Notes: generated by a model from the sequence alone, not told the origin. A DNA stretch of 64,000 nucleotides from Nocardiopsis sp. NRRL B-16309 (GCF_001279585.1 NZ_LGEC01000084.1:1-64000), one strand, 5' to 3'; positions 15,687 to 24,834 are shown, numbered from the stretch's first letter. Made by a program: numbers and translations.

Positions 15687-16771
15687 CACCCTGGGGCCTG
15701 GAAGCGCTCGTCCGCGAGGCGGCCTCCCGCGCGCTCGGGCTCGACCCGGCGGAGGTCCCCTTCGTGTGGCCACGGCACGAGCACGCCGGCCGCGAAGCCG
15801 ACGCGGCCACAGCTCTGCCCCCGCGCCTCGTCTCGACCGTGCGCGACCGACTGCCCGGCCGCGGCGACCCCCGGCTCCTGGTGTCCGGCCGGATCGCGGC
15901 CGAACTCACCGCCATGCGCGAGGAGGGCCGCTGCGACTTCGCCCACCTGCTGGGCGACGGCCGGGGCTTCCTCAACGTCACCCTGACGGAGGGGCAGCGC
16001 CACGCCCTGCTCTCCGCCGCCGCGGCCGACGGCCCCCGCTACCTCACCGGACGGACCTGGGACGGCGAGGGCACCTGGCCCTCCTCGTCCCTGCACGACG
16101 CGGGCCCCGTCGCCCAGGCCCGGCGGCTCGCCCGCGCCGACGCCCGCGGCCGCATCGCCCTGGCAACAGGCGGGACGGCGCCGCCCCCCGGCCCCGGCGA
16201 CGACGCGTGCGGCTGGCGCGACCCGTACCTGGACGGCGACCGCGGCGACCTCGTCACCCCCGCCGCCCGCGCCCTGGGCACCGTCGGCGAGGCCAGCGCG
16301 CGGGTGGCGTTCTGCCGCTCCATCCCCGAGCACCCCCGCGAGTCCGAGACCACCGGCGGCGACCTGCCCGTCCTGCCCTCCGAGGGCCGCCCCGGCGCCT
16401 GGGTGCGGCTCACCGACGCCAATCCCGCCTTCCGGCTGCGCTACGCCCACGCCCACGCGGTCAGCCTGTCGCGCTGGGCCGAGGAGGGCGCCCCGCCGCA
16501 CGCCGCCTGCGCCGAGCACACCGCCGCCCCGCGCGGACTCCTCTTCGACGGCCCCAGCGCCCTGGACACCGCCGCGCGCCGAGAGGAACCCCATATCCTG
16601 GTCAGATACCTGGAAGCGCTGGCCAGTGCCTACGATGAGTGGCGGACCTGTCCGGCCGCCTCCTCGTCACCGGAGCGGACCGTTCCGGAACCGGCGCTAC
16701 CCGCCGCCGTCGCCGGAGTCCTTCGTACCGGGCTCTTCCTGCTCGGAGTGTCAGCGCCCACAAGGCTGTAG
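15683..16771 (+). CDS. ArgS-like protein with DALR anticodon-binding domain and no synthetase core
   Basis: 362 residues. The C-terminal third resembles the DALR anticodon-binding domain of arginyl-tRNA synthetase: Pro-Ala-Phe-Arg-Leu-Arg-Tyr-Ala-His-Ala-His-Ala-Val-Ser, then Pro-His-Ile-Leu-Val-Arg-Tyr-Leu-Glu-Ala-Leu-Ala. The class I signatures HIGH and KMSKS are absent, and the length is well below the 550-590 residues of ArgS, so it should not charge tRNA by itself. It may bind tRNA-Arg or regulate lysA; both are guesses. In several actinobacteria a gene of this kind precedes lysA, as here. It is coupled (GTGA) to the response regulator upstream, and lysA follows after 121 bases. Confidence 0.75.
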   Translation: MTPWGLEALVREAASRALGLDPAEVPFVWPRHEHAGREADAATALPPRLVSTVRDRLPGRGDPRLLVSGRIAAELTAMREEGRCDFAHLLGDGRGFLNVTLTEGQRHALLSAAAADGPRYLTGRTWDGEGTWPSSSLHDAGPVAQARRLARADARGRIALATGGTAPPPGPGDDACGWRDPYLDGDRGDLVTPAARALGTVGEASARVAFCRSIPEHPRESETTGGDLPVLPSEGRPGAWVRLTDANPAFRLRYAHAHAVSLSRWAEEGAPPHAACAEHTAAPRGLLFDGPSALDTAARREEPHILVRYLEALASAYDEWRTCPAASSSPERTVPEPALPAAVAGVLRTGLFLLGVSAPTRL

Positions 16772-16892
16772 ACACACCTGTGCCGGTTCCCGGCGCACCG
16801 CACCCAACCCCCGAGTTCCGATCGGGTTGGTGGACAATGGGTGCGGGTGCCCGCCGACACCCACACCGCCGCATCCCAGTCGAAAGCCCGCC

Positions 16893-18278
16893 ATGAGCCG
16901 CTACGCCCACCCCGCCGGATCCCGCCACGCGGAGGTCCTGCCCGAGGACAACCCGCCGCTGCCGCCCGAGGACCTCAACGACCTCGACCCCCGGGTGTGG
17001 CCCGCCACGTCCCGCCGCGACGGCGGCGAGCTCACCGTCGGCGGCGTCGGCGTCGCCACCCTCGCCCGGACCTACGGCACGCCCCTCTTCGTCATGGACG
17101 AGGAGGACTTCCGCGGCCGTGCCCGCGACTACCGCACGGCCTTCACCGACGCCGACGTCTACTACGCCGGCAAGGCGCTGCTGACCAAGGCGGTGGCCCG
17201 CTGGGTCATGGAGGAGGGCCTCAAGCTGGACGTGTGCTCGGGCGGCGAACTGGCCGTCGCCCTGGCCGCCGGGGTCCCGGGCGAGCGCATCGGCATGCAC
17301 GGCAACAACAAGTCCACCCAGGAGCTGCGCCGCGCCGTCGAGGTCGGGGTGGGCCGCATCATCATCGACTCCCTCGACGAGATCGAGCGCCTGGAGGGCG
17401 TCGCGGCCGAACTCGACCGCCGGCCCCAGGTCCTCATCCGCGTCACCACCGGTGTGGAGGCGCACACCCACGAGTTCGTCGCCACCGCGCACGACGACCA
17501 GAAGTTCGGCTTCGCGATGAGCACCGGCGCCGCCGCCGAGGCCGTCCGCCGCGTCCTGGCCGCCCCGCACCTGGACCTCGTGGGCCTGCACTCGCACATC
17601 GGGTCCCAGATCTTCGACACCTCCGGCTTCGAGGTGGCCGCCCGCCGGGTCACCCGCTTCCTCGCCGGCGTCCACGAGGAGCAGGGCGTCACCCTGGCCG
17701 AACTCGACCTCGGCGGCGGCCTCGGCATCGCCTACACCTCCGGCGACGACCCCCTGGACGCCAAGACGATCGCCCAGAGCCTCACCGCGATCGTGCGCCG
17801 CGAGTGCGAGGAGTCGGGCCTGCCGCAGCCCCGCGTGGCCGTCGAGCCCGGCCGCGCCATCGCCGGGCCCGCGGGCATCACCGTCTACGAGGTCGGCACC
17901 GTCAAGGACGTCGAGGGCATCCGCACCTACGTCAGCGTCGACGGCGGCATGAGCGACAACATCCGCACCGCCCTGTACGGGTCGGAGTACACCGGACGCC
18001 TCGTCTCGCGCGAGAGCGACGCCGAACCGATGCTCTCGCGCCTGGTCGGCAAGCACTGCGAGAGCGGCGACATCATCGTGCACGACCTCCACCTGCCCGC
18101 CGACCTCAGGCCCGGGGACCTCGTGGCCGTCGCCGCGACCGGCGCCTACTGCTACTCCATGGCGAGCAACTACAACCACCTGCCCCGGCCCGCCATGGTC
18201 GCGGTCCGCGGGGGTGAGGCACGCGTGATCGTGCGCAGGGAGACCGAGGAGGACCTGCTCCGCCTCGACGTAGGCTGA
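16893..18278 (+). CDS. lysA: Diaminopimelate decarboxylase
   Basis: 461 residues, a fold-type III PLP enzyme catalysing the last step of lysine synthesis, meso-diaminopimelate to L-lysine. The PLP lysine is Lys94 in Tyr-Tyr-Ala-Gly-Lys-Ala. Also visible are His-Ser-His-Ile-Gly-Ser-Gln, the phosphate-binding Gly-Gly-Gly-Leu-Gly, Glu-Pro-Gly-Arg-Ala-Ile, and the second-subunit motif Cys-Tyr-Ser-Met-Ala-Ser-Asn-Tyr-Asn near the C-terminus. The ATG at 16893 fits the usual length. It heads the row lysA-hom-thrC-thrB, uniting lysine and threonine branches of the aspartate pathway; hom follows after 66 bases. Confidence 0.97.
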   Translation: MSRYAHPAGSRHAEVLPEDNPPLPPEDLNDLDPRVWPATSRRDGGELTVGGVGVATLARTYGTPLFVMDEEDFRGRARDYRTAFTDADVYYAGKALLTKAVARWVMEEGLKLDVCSGGELAVALAAGVPGERIGMHGNNKSTQELRRAVEVGVGRIIIDSLDEIERLEGVAAELDRRPQVLIRVTTGVEAHTHEFVATAHDDQKFGFAMSTGAAAEAVRRVLAAPHLDLVGLHSHIGSQIFDTSGFEVAARRVTRFLAGVHEEQGVTLAELDLGGGLGIAYTSGDDPLDAKTIAQSLTAIVRRECEESGLPQPRVAVEPGRAIAGPAGITVYEVGTVKDVEGIRTYVSVDGGMSDNIRTALYGSEYTGRLVSRESDAEPMLSRLVGKHCESGDIIVHDLHLPADLRPGDLVAVAATGAYCYSMASNYNHLPRPAMVAVRGGEARVIVRRETEEDLLRLDVG

Positions 18279-18344
18279 ACCGTCCGCCGACCGCGGCACC
18301 GCCGCGCGAGCGTCGGACACGAGAGAACTGGGAGTCACGCCCAA

Positions 18345-19631
18345 ATGGCGATGAAGGTGGCGCTGCTCGGATGCGGCGTTGTGGGTTCGGAAGTCGTGCG
18401 CCTGGTCAACGAGCAGGCCGAGGAACTGGCCGCGCGCGTGGGCACGCCGATCGAGATCGGCGGGATCGCGGTCCGGCGCATGGACCGCGACCGCGGCGTC
18501 GATCCGGCGCTGCTGACCACCGACGCCACGGGTCTGGTGACGCGCCCCGACATCGACGTGGTGGTCGAGGTGATCGGCGGGATCGAGCCCGCGCGCTCGC
18601 TGATGCTCGCCGCGATGAAGGCGGGCAAGTCCGTGGTCACGGCCAACAAGGCGCTGCTCGCCGAGGACGGGCAGACCCTGCACGCCGCGGCGCGCGACGC
18701 CGGGGTGGACCTGTACTACGAGGCCGCGGTGGCCGGCGCGATCCCGCTGCTGCGCCCGCTGCGCGACTCCCTGGCGGGTGACCGGGTCCACCGGGTGCTG
18801 GGCATCGTCAACGGCACCACGAACTACGTCCTGGACCGCATGGACTCCCTCGGCGCCGGATTCACCGAGTCGCTGGAGGAGGCCCAGGCGCTGGGCTACG
18901 CCGAGGCCGACCCCACCGCGGACGTCGAGGGCTTCGACGCCGCGGCCAAGGCCGCGATCCTGGCGCGGCTGGCCTTCCACACCCAGCGGGTGACCGCCGC
19001 CGACGTGCACCGCGAGGGCATCACCGGCGTGTCGGCCGCCGACATCGCCAGCGCGCGCGCCATGGGCTGCGTCGTCAAACTCCTGGCCATCTGCCAGCGC
19101 TCGGAGGACGGGTCGTCCGTGGGCGTGCGCGTCCACCCGGTGATGCTGCCGGTCGAGCACCCGCTGGCCGGGGTCAAGGAGGCCTACAACGCGGTGTTCG
19201 TGGAGGCCGAGTCGGCCGGACGGCTGATGTTCTACGGCGCGGGCGCCGGGGGCACGCCGACCGCGAGCGCGGTCCTGGGCGACCTGGTCGCCGTGGTGCG
19301 CAACCGGATCGCCGACACCTCGGTGGCCGAGGGCGCCCACGACACCGGCCTGCCGGTCCACGACATGGGCCACACCATCACCAGCTACCACGTCTCCCTG
19401 GACGTGGCCGACCGTCCCGGTGTGCTGTCCAAGGTCGCCGAGATCTTCGCCGACCACGGCGTGTCCATCAAGAACGTGCGCCAGGAGGGCAGCGGGGACG
19501 ACGCCCAGCTGGTCCTGGTCAGCCACCCGGCACCGGACTCCGCGCTCAGCAGCACGGTGGAGCGGCTGCGCGGCCACGACATGGTCCGCGAGGTCGCCAG
19601 CGTGATGCGCGTGGAGACCTTCGCCGACTGA
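18345..19631 (+). CDS. hom: Homoserine dehydrogenase with regulatory ACT domain
   Basis: 428 residues. It reduces aspartate semialdehyde to homoserine with NAD(P)H at the branch to threonine and methionine. The N-terminal dinucleotide-binding loop is Gly-Cys-Gly-Val-Val-Gly. The catalytic domain includes Val-Thr-Ala-Asn-Lys-Ala and the Tyr-Ala-Glu-Ala-Asp-Pro-Thr-Ala-Asp-Val motif. A C-terminal ACT domain beginning Ala-Asp-Arg-Pro-Gly-Val-Leu (about residue 352) implies feedback by threonine, as in other long-form bacterial enzymes. Codon and base use are like the neighbours. Confidence 0.97.
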   Translation: MAMKVALLGCGVVGSEVVRLVNEQAEELAARVGTPIEIGGIAVRRMDRDRGVDPALLTTDATGLVTRPDIDVVVEVIGGIEPARSLMLAAMKAGKSVVTANKALLAEDGQTLHAAARDAGVDLYYEAAVAGAIPLLRPLRDSLAGDRVHRVLGIVNGTTNYVLDRMDSLGAGFTESLEEAQALGYAEADPTADVEGFDAAAKAAILARLAFHTQRVTAADVHREGITGVSAADIASARAMGCVVKLLAICQRSEDGSSVGVRVHPVMLPVEHPLAGVKEAYNAVFVEAESAGRLMFYGAGAGGTPTASAVLGDLVAVVRNRIADTSVAEGAHDTGLPVHDMGHTITSYHVSLDVADRPGVLSKVAEIFADHGVSIKNVRQEGSGDDAQLVLVSHPAPDSALSSTVERLRGHDMVREVASVMRVETFAD

Positions 19632-19675
19632 GCCCTCGGCCCCTTTTCTCGCATTCTGAGACGCCGGGGTCGAGA

Positions 19676-19705
19676 TTCGAGATACCCGCCGCGGCGTCAT
19701 AGACT
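19676..19705 (+). promoter_or_regulatory. Possible internal promoter before thrC
   Basis: In the 163-base gap between hom and thrC, TTCGAG (19676-19681) and TAGACT (19700-19705) are 18 bp apart. Just upstream CGAGATT/CGAGATA is a tandem 7-bp repeat. It would let thrC and thrB be expressed apart from lysA and hom. Confidence 0.4.
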
Positions 19706-19794
19706 CGTGGCAGGTCGGGGCGTCGCCGACGAGGCGGACGCTTCCGGCCCCAGCGCGTCAAGCGAAGCCGCATCCACCCGAAAAGGACATCGTC

Positions 19795-20859
19795 GTGAGC
19801 ATGACACGGGCCTGGCGAGGGGTCGTCGAGGAGTACCGAGACCGCCTCCCCGTCAACGAGAACACCCCCGTCGTCACCCTTCAGGAGGGCGGCACGCCCC
19901 TGCTGCCGGCCACGCGCGTCTCCGCCCTGACGGGCTGCGAGGTGTTCCTGAAGGTGGAGGGCCTCAACCCCACCGGGTCCTTCAAGGACCGCGGGATGAC
20001 GATGGCCATCACCAAGGCCGCCGAGGACGGCGCCAAGGCCGTCATCTGCGCCTCCACCGGCAACACCAGCGCGAGCGCCGCCGCCTACGCCATCCGCGCG
20101 GGCATGACGTGCGCGGTGCTGGTGCCCCGCGGCAAGATCGCCATGGGCAAGCTCGCCCAGGCCCTCGTCCACGGCGCGCGCCTGCTCCAGGTCGACGGGA
20201 ACTTCGACGACTGCCTGGAACTGGCCCGCAAGCTCAGCGTCGACTACCCCGTCGCCCTGGTGAACTCGGTCAACCCCTACCGCCTGCAGGGGCAGAAGAC
20301 CGCGGCCTTCGAGATCGTCGACGCCCTCGGCGACGCCCCCGACGTCCACTGCATCCCGGTGGGCAACGCGGGCAACATCACCGCCTACTGGATGGGCTAC
20401 GGCGAGTACGCCGACGACGGCGTCTCCACCCGCCGCCCCCGGATGCTCGGCTTCCAGGCCAGCGGCTCCGCGCCGATCGTCGACGGGGCGCCCGTCACCA
20501 GCCCGAGCACCATCGCCACGGCGATCCGCATCGGCAACCCGGCCTCCTGGAAGCTCGCCGAGCAGGCCCGCGACGAGTCCGGCGGACTCATCGACAAGGT
20601 CACCGACCGCCAGATCATGGCCGCCTACAAGCTCCTCGCCGCCGAGGAGGGCGTCTTCGTCGAACTGGCCTCCGCGGCCAGCGTCGCCGGACTCCTCCAG
20701 GCCGTCGAGGCCGGCCAGGTCGAGCGCGGCAGCCGGGTCGTGTGCACCGTGACCGGCAACGGCCTCAAGGACCCCGACTGGGCACTGGCCGGAGCCTCCT
20801 CCGCCACCACCGTCCCCGTCGACGCCCTGGCCGCCGCCAAGGCCCTCGACCTCGTCTGA
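19795..20859 (+). CDS. thrC: Threonine synthase
   Basis: 354 residues, a fold-type II PLP enzyme converting O-phosphohomoserine to threonine. The PLP lysine is Lys64 in Asn-Pro-Thr-Gly-Ser-Phe-Lys-Asp-Arg, and the phosphate-binding Gly-Asn-Ala-Gly-Asn is conserved. The length matches the short actinobacterial class. GTG 19795 is favoured over ATG 19801 because AAGGA lies 7 bases upstream of the GTG. thrB follows after only 11 bases. Confidence 0.97.
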   Translation: MSMTRAWRGVVEEYRDRLPVNENTPVVTLQEGGTPLLPATRVSALTGCEVFLKVEGLNPTGSFKDRGMTMAITKAAEDGAKAVICASTGNTSASAAAYAIRAGMTCAVLVPRGKIAMGKLAQALVHGARLLQVDGNFDDCLELARKLSVDYPVALVNSVNPYRLQGQKTAAFEIVDALGDAPDVHCIPVGNAGNITAYWMGYGEYADDGVSTRRPRMLGFQASGSAPIVDGAPVTSPSTIATAIRIGNPASWKLAEQARDESGGLIDKVTDRQIMAAYKLLAAEEGVFVELASAASVAGLLQAVEAGQVERGSRVVCTVTGNGLKDPDWALAGASSATTVPVDALAAAKALDLV

Positions 20860-20870
20860 AGAGGGTGAAC

Positions 20871-21833
20871 GTGACCCCACCACGCCCCACCAGGGTGGTC
20901 GTGCGCGCGCCGGCCACCAGCGCCAACCTCGGCCCGGGCTTCGACGCCCTGGGCCTGGCGCTGCGGCTGGACAACGTGTTCGACGTCCGGCTGCGCGAGG
21001 ACGGCGAACTGCGTGTCGAGGTCACGGGGGAGGGCGCCGGGGAGGTCCCGCTCGACCGGCGCCACCTCGTGGTTCGCGCGATGCGCGAGACCTTCGAGCG
21101 GGCGGGGGAGAAGCTGCCCGGACTCGATCTCACCTGCGTCAACGCGGTGCCGCACGCACGGGGCCTCGGCTCGTCCTCCTCGGCGATCGTGGGCGGCGTC
21201 GCCGCCGCCAGCGCCCTGCTTGGCCGGACCGGACCCGACGGCGGGCCGGACCGCGACGGGATCTACCAGATCGCGGCGGACATCGAGGGCCATCCCGACA
21301 ACGTGGCCCCGTGCGTGTTCGGCGGCTACACGGTGGCCTACCGCGACGGCGACCGGTGGGGCGCGGTCTCGCTCGCCCCCGACCCGCGCGTCCTGCCGGT
21401 GCTGTGCGTGCCGGAGTGGCGGCTGTCCACCGAGCGCGCCCGCGGACTGCTCCCGGAGACCGTCCCGCACGGGGACGCGGCCTTCACCGCGGGGCGCGCC
21501 GCACTGCTCACCGCGGCCGTTTGTGGCCATGTCGCGGACCTGTACGCGGCCACCGAGGATCGGCTACACGAGTCCTACCGGGCGCCCGCCATGCCCAGGA
21601 CCCTGGAGCTGGTCCATGACCTGCGCGAACACGACCGGCTGCCCGCGGTGGTCTCCGGGGCGGGTCCCACGGTGCTGGTGCTGTGCACGGTGCGCGAGGG
21701 AATCGCGAGCGAGGAATCGCCGGAAATCGTCCAGCAGATTGATTCGATCAGTCGCAGGACGGGTAATGATTGGGACATACGCCCCCTGCTCGTCGAGCCG
21801 GCGGGGGTGCGGACCCCATCTCCCCATTCGTAG
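20871..21833 (+). CDS. thrB: Homoserine kinase
   Basis: 320 residues, GHMP-family kinase phosphorylating homoserine to the substrate of ThrC. The ATP loop is Pro-His-Ala-Arg-Gly-Leu-Gly-Ser-Ser-Ser-Ser-Ala, and the N-terminal Pro-Ala-Thr-Ser-Ala-Asn-Leu-Gly-Pro-Gly-Phe-Asp is diagnostic. Two in-frame GTG codons compete (20865, 20871). I chose 20871 because GAGGG lies 5 bases before it, whereas the other has no room for a ribosome site. The last 40 codons are slightly richer in A/T at third positions than the rest of the gene. Confidence 0.95.
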   Translation: MTPPRPTRVVVRAPATSANLGPGFDALGLALRLDNVFDVRLREDGELRVEVTGEGAGEVPLDRRHLVVRAMRETFERAGEKLPGLDLTCVNAVPHARGLGSSSSAIVGGVAAASALLGRTGPDGGPDRDGIYQIAADIEGHPDNVAPCVFGGYTVAYRDGDRWGAVSLAPDPRVLPVLCVPEWRLSTERARGLLPETVPHGDAAFTAGRAALLTAAVCGHVADLYAATEDRLHESYRAPAMPRTLELVHDLREHDRLPAVVSGAGPTVLVLCTVREGIASEESPEIVQQIDSISRRTGNDWDIRPLLVEPAGVRTPSPHS

Positions 21834-22272
21834 CACCTGTGTCGAGGAATAGCCGTGGCCTCTGGTGATGTTAGGCTAGGTGAAGCACCAGATGCCCCGT
21901 TGCGGGGCAAGTGCTCATCCGCCACAGCGGCTTCCGCATCCCATACTCCGGTGGTCCGTTCTCAGGACCTTCCGGAAGCGGCGGCCACTGTGTCGAGTCA
22001 GCGGTTTCCCCGCGACTGTGCCAACGTCTCCCCAGTGCGCTTCTCCCCGGATGAGCGTGCCACCAGGGTTGACCGGCAACACCACCGAGCCATCCGCCCC
22101 GACGTCTGGCTGTACCCAGAGCCCGCCGCGATTGGGTAGGGGACCGTCTATCGCCGGTTTCCGACATCCACGTGGGGCACGCCCTACCCGGCTGCCTGCC
22201 GGTTCGCACCATCGGGCCGGCCGCTCCAGCAGAAGCTGACGGCCGAAGCCCGCTCCTTGGGAAGGACCCTTA
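21834..22272 (+). promoter_or_regulatory. Long leader region of rho
   Basis: This 439-base gap holds no convincing gene. TAGGCT (21872-21877) could be the -10 box of a rho promoter, leaving a leader of nearly 400 nt. Small hairpins occur at 21894-21908 (GCCCCG/CGGGGC) and 21953-21969 (GGTCC/GGACC). The leader is moderately C-rich and poor in strong structure, as expected if Rho binds its own transcript. Autoregulation of rho through such a leader is known in other bacteria; here it is inferred. Confidence 0.45.
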
Positions 22273-24279
22273 GTGAGCGACACCACCGAACTCCACACGG
22301 ACGCGGCGGTCGACAGCAAAGCCACCACCGACGCTTCCGCGGCGGAGGCTGGCGATGCCGCGCCAACTGGTGCGTCGGCGCCGTCGCGGTCTCGCGCCGC
22401 GTCGCGCGGTACCGGGCTCGCGGCGCTGAAGCTCCCCGAGCTGCAAAAGCTCGCGTCGAGCCTGGGCATCACCGGTACGGGGCGCATGCGCAAGAGCGAC
22501 GTGATCGCGGCGATCGAGGCCAAGGGGGGAGGCCCCGCCGGGGCTCCGGCCAAGGCCAAATCCCCAAAGAAAGCCGACGCGGAGCCCAAGACCGGTAAGG
22601 TCGAGGAAACCGACGGCCAGACCGAGGCTCGTACCCCCGACACGTCGGGCACGGACGAAGCGCCGCGCACTCGCGCGGACGAGCGTCCGTCGGACCAGGC
22701 CGTGACCGACTCCCAGGGTGCGCGGGGCGACAAGCCGCCCCGCAACCGTCGATCGTCCCGCAGGCGCGGCGACGAGTCCGGCGAGAAGGCCCGATCGGTG
22801 GACGGCACCGACTCCTCTACCACCGCGAGCAGCGTGACCAAGACATCCAGCACCCCCCAGAAGAACGGCCCCGACACCTCCGAGGACCGTGACACCAGGT
22901 CCGGGCAGGGTCGAGAGCGCCAGCGCAACCGTCGCAACCGCAACCGGGGTGGTGACGACCAGCAAAGCTCCCCCGGCGGCCAGCAGGGCGGCGGCCAGAA
23001 CCAGGGCCGCGGCGGAGGCGGTCCCAGCGACGATGACGACTTCGGCGGCGGACGCCGTCGCGGACGCCGTCGCGACCGTCGTGACCGGCGCGGACGCGGG
23101 AGCAGCGGCCAGGAGCCGGAGCCGGTGATCGGTGAGGACGACGTCCTCCTGCCGGTCGCGGGGATCCTCGACATCCTGGACAACTACGCCTTCGTGCGCA
23201 CCACGGGCTACCTGCCCGGTCAGAGCGACGTCTACGTCTCGCTCGCCCAGGTGCGCAAGCACGGCCTGCGCAAGGGCGACCACATCATCGGTGCGGTCCG
23301 CCAGCCCAAGGACGGCGAGCGCAAGGAGAAGTTCAACGCCCTGGTGCGGCTGGACTCGGTCAACGGCATGTCGCCGGACCAGGCCAAGGGTCGCCAGGAG
23401 TTCTCCAAGCTCGTCCCCCTGTACCCGCAGGAGCGCCTGCGCCTGGAGACCGAGCCGGGCATTCTCACGACCCGCATCATGGACCTCGTCTCGCCCATCG
23501 GTAAGGGGCAGCGCGGTCTCATCGTCTCGCCGCCCAAGGCCGGTAAGACGATGGTGCTGCAGTCGATCGCCAACGCGATCACCGAGAACAACCCCGAGTG
23601 CTACCTGATGGTGATCCTGGTCGACGAACGGCCCGAGGAAGTCACCGACATGCAGCGCACGGTCAAGGGCGAGGTCATCCACTCGACCTTCGACCGTCCG
23701 GCCGAGGACCACACGGTCGTCGCCGACCTGGCCATCGAGCGGGCCAAGCGCCTCGTGGAGATGGGCATGGACGTCGTCGTCCTGCTGGACTCGATCACCC
23801 GCCTGGGCCGCGCCTACAACCTGGCCGCCCCGGCCAGCGGGCGCATCATGTCCGGCGGTGTGGACTCCACGGCGCTGTACCCGCCCAAGCGCTTCTTCGG
23901 CGCGGCCCGCAACATCGAGGGCGGCGGCTCGCTGACCATCCTGGCGACGGCGCTGGTGGAGACCGGCTCGCGCGCCGACGAGGTGATCTTCGAGGAGTTC
24001 AAGGGCACCGGCAACATGGAGCTCAAACTCAACCGGAGCCTGGCCGACAAGCGGATCTTCCCGGCCGTGGACGTGGACGCCTCCAGCACCCGTAAGGAGG
24101 AGATCCTGATGTCGCGCGAGGAACTGGCCGTCGTCTGGAAGCTCCGCCGGGTGCTGCACGCCCTGGACACCCAACAGGCCATCGAGCTGCTCCTGGACAA
24201 GATGCGCGAGTCCAAGAGCAACGCCGAGTTCCTGATGCAGATCCAGCAGACGACCGTCGGGCCCGAGCGCGACCGCTAG
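22273..24279 (+). CDS. rho: Transcription termination factor Rho with long actinobacterial insertion
   Basis: 668 residues, far longer than the 420 of Escherichia coli Rho. A Rho_N helical domain (about residues 50-85, Leu-Gln-Lys-Leu-Ala-Ser-Ser-Leu-Gly-Ile) is followed by roughly 190 residues of Arg/Gly/Asp/Ser-rich disordered sequence. Next come the RNA-binding cold-shock-like domain and the RecA-type ATPase. Walker A is Pro-Lys-Ala-Gly-Lys-Thr near residue 422, with the Q- and R-loop segments intact. The insertion is typical of high-GC Gram-positive Rho and binds RNA in studied species. GTG 22273 follows AAGGA by 7 bases. A very strong terminator follows the gene. Confidence 0.97.
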   Translation: MSDTTELHTDAAVDSKATTDASAAEAGDAAPTGASAPSRSRAASRGTGLAALKLPELQKLASSLGITGTGRMRKSDVIAAIEAKGGGPAGAPAKAKSPKKADAEPKTGKVEETDGQTEARTPDTSGTDEAPRTRADERPSDQAVTDSQGARGDKPPRNRRSSRRRGDESGEKARSVDGTDSSTTASSVTKTSSTPQKNGPDTSEDRDTRSGQGRERQRNRRNRNRGGDDQQSSPGGQQGGGQNQGRGGGGPSDDDDFGGGRRRGRRRDRRDRRGRGSSGQEPEPVIGEDDVLLPVAGILDILDNYAFVRTTGYLPGQSDVYVSLAQVRKHGLRKGDHIIGAVRQPKDGERKEKFNALVRLDSVNGMSPDQAKGRQEFSKLVPLYPQERLRLETEPGILTTRIMDLVSPIGKGQRGLIVSPPKAGKTMVLQSIANAITENNPECYLMVILVDERPEEVTDMQRTVKGEVIHSTFDRPAEDHTVVADLAIERAKRLVEMGMDVVVLLDSITRLGRAYNLAAPASGRIMSGGVDSTALYPPKRFFGAARNIEGGGSLTILATALVETGSRADEVIFEEFKGTGNMELKLNRSLADKRIFPAVDVDASSTRKEEILMSREELAVVWKLRRVLHALDTQQAIELLLDKMRESKSNAEFLMQIQQTTVGPERDR

Positions 24280-24294
24280 TCCGCCGAGCCGTCG

Positions 24295-24327
24295 ACGGCC
24301 CCCTCCCCGTGCCGGGGAGGGGGCCGT
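24295..24327 (+). terminator. Terminator after rho
   Basis: A perfect 15-bp, very GC-rich stem (24295-24309 with 24313-24327) and 3-nt loop, 15 bases after the stop codon. Confidence 0.8.
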
Positions 24328-24369
24328 GGCGCGTTCCCGCCCTCCGTGCGTGCGCCCCCGGAGGGTGAC

Positions 24370-24397
24370 GGGAACAGGGACTGGTCCCGGCATGGTT
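24370..24397 (+). promoter_or_regulatory. Sigma-R-like promoter of rpmE
   Basis: GGGAAC (24370-24375) and GTT (24395-24397) are 19 bp apart, close to the GGAAT-N18/19-GTT consensus of the disulfide-stress sigma factor SigR of Streptomyces. I recall rpmE being a SigR target there. No good sigma-70-type pair is seen nearby. The rest of the gap 24280-24578 holds only the rho terminator. Confidence 0.55.
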
Positions 24398-24578
24398 GTC
24401 GGTCTGGCAAACTGGTAACAGGGACCCCGGCCTGCCTCCCGCGAGGGACGGCCCGCCGGTCCCACCACCTGGAACAGCGCGGCACCGGTTCGCGCGTGTC
24501 CGCACACGAACGCACCACACCCACCGGTGATGGTGCGCGCGGCATGCGTCCGGCGGCCGCCCAAGCGAGGAGAAGCAC

Positions 24579-24788
24579 ATGAAGGCCGACATCCACCCCG
24601 AGTACGTGGCGACCGAGGTGACCTGCACCTGCGGGGCCCACTTCATCACCCGCAGCACGATCACCGAGGGCAAGCTGCGCGCCGACGTGTGCTCCGAGTG
24701 CCACCCCTTCTACACCGGCAAGCAGAAGATCATGGACACCGGTGGCCGCGTCGCCCGCTTCGAGAAGCGCTTCGGCAAGCGCAAGTAG
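24579..24788 (+). CDS. rpmE: 50S ribosomal protein L31, zinc-binding form
   Basis: 69 residues, a small protein of the large subunit at the bridge with the 30S head. It keeps the Cys motif of the zinc (C+) type: Cys-Thr-Cys-Gly near residue 16 and Cys-Ser-Glu-Cys-His-Pro-Phe-Tyr-Thr-Gly near 37. A zinc-free paralogue may exist elsewhere and replace it under zinc limitation, as in related bacteria. The ribosome site GAGGAGAA lies just upstream. It is flanked by strong terminators on both sides, so it is a single-gene unit. Confidence 0.97.
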   Translation: MKADIHPEYVATEVTCTCGAHFITRSTITEGKLRADVCSECHPFYTGKQKIMDTGGRVARFEKRFGKRK

Positions 24789-24801
24789 CGCCGCCCGCTG
24801 C

Positions 24802-24834
24802 CCCCGTGGCGCCGACGGCGTCGGCGCCACGGGG
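24802..24834 (+). terminator. Terminator after rpmE
   Basis: A perfect 15-bp stem (24802-24816 with 24820-24834) and 3-nt loop, 13 bases after the stop codon. Confidence 0.8.

Noticed and set aside
21855..22139. Open frame of about 94 codons in the rho leader
   Set aside because: No ribosome site, mixed codon use, and alternative frames are equally open; treated as leader.
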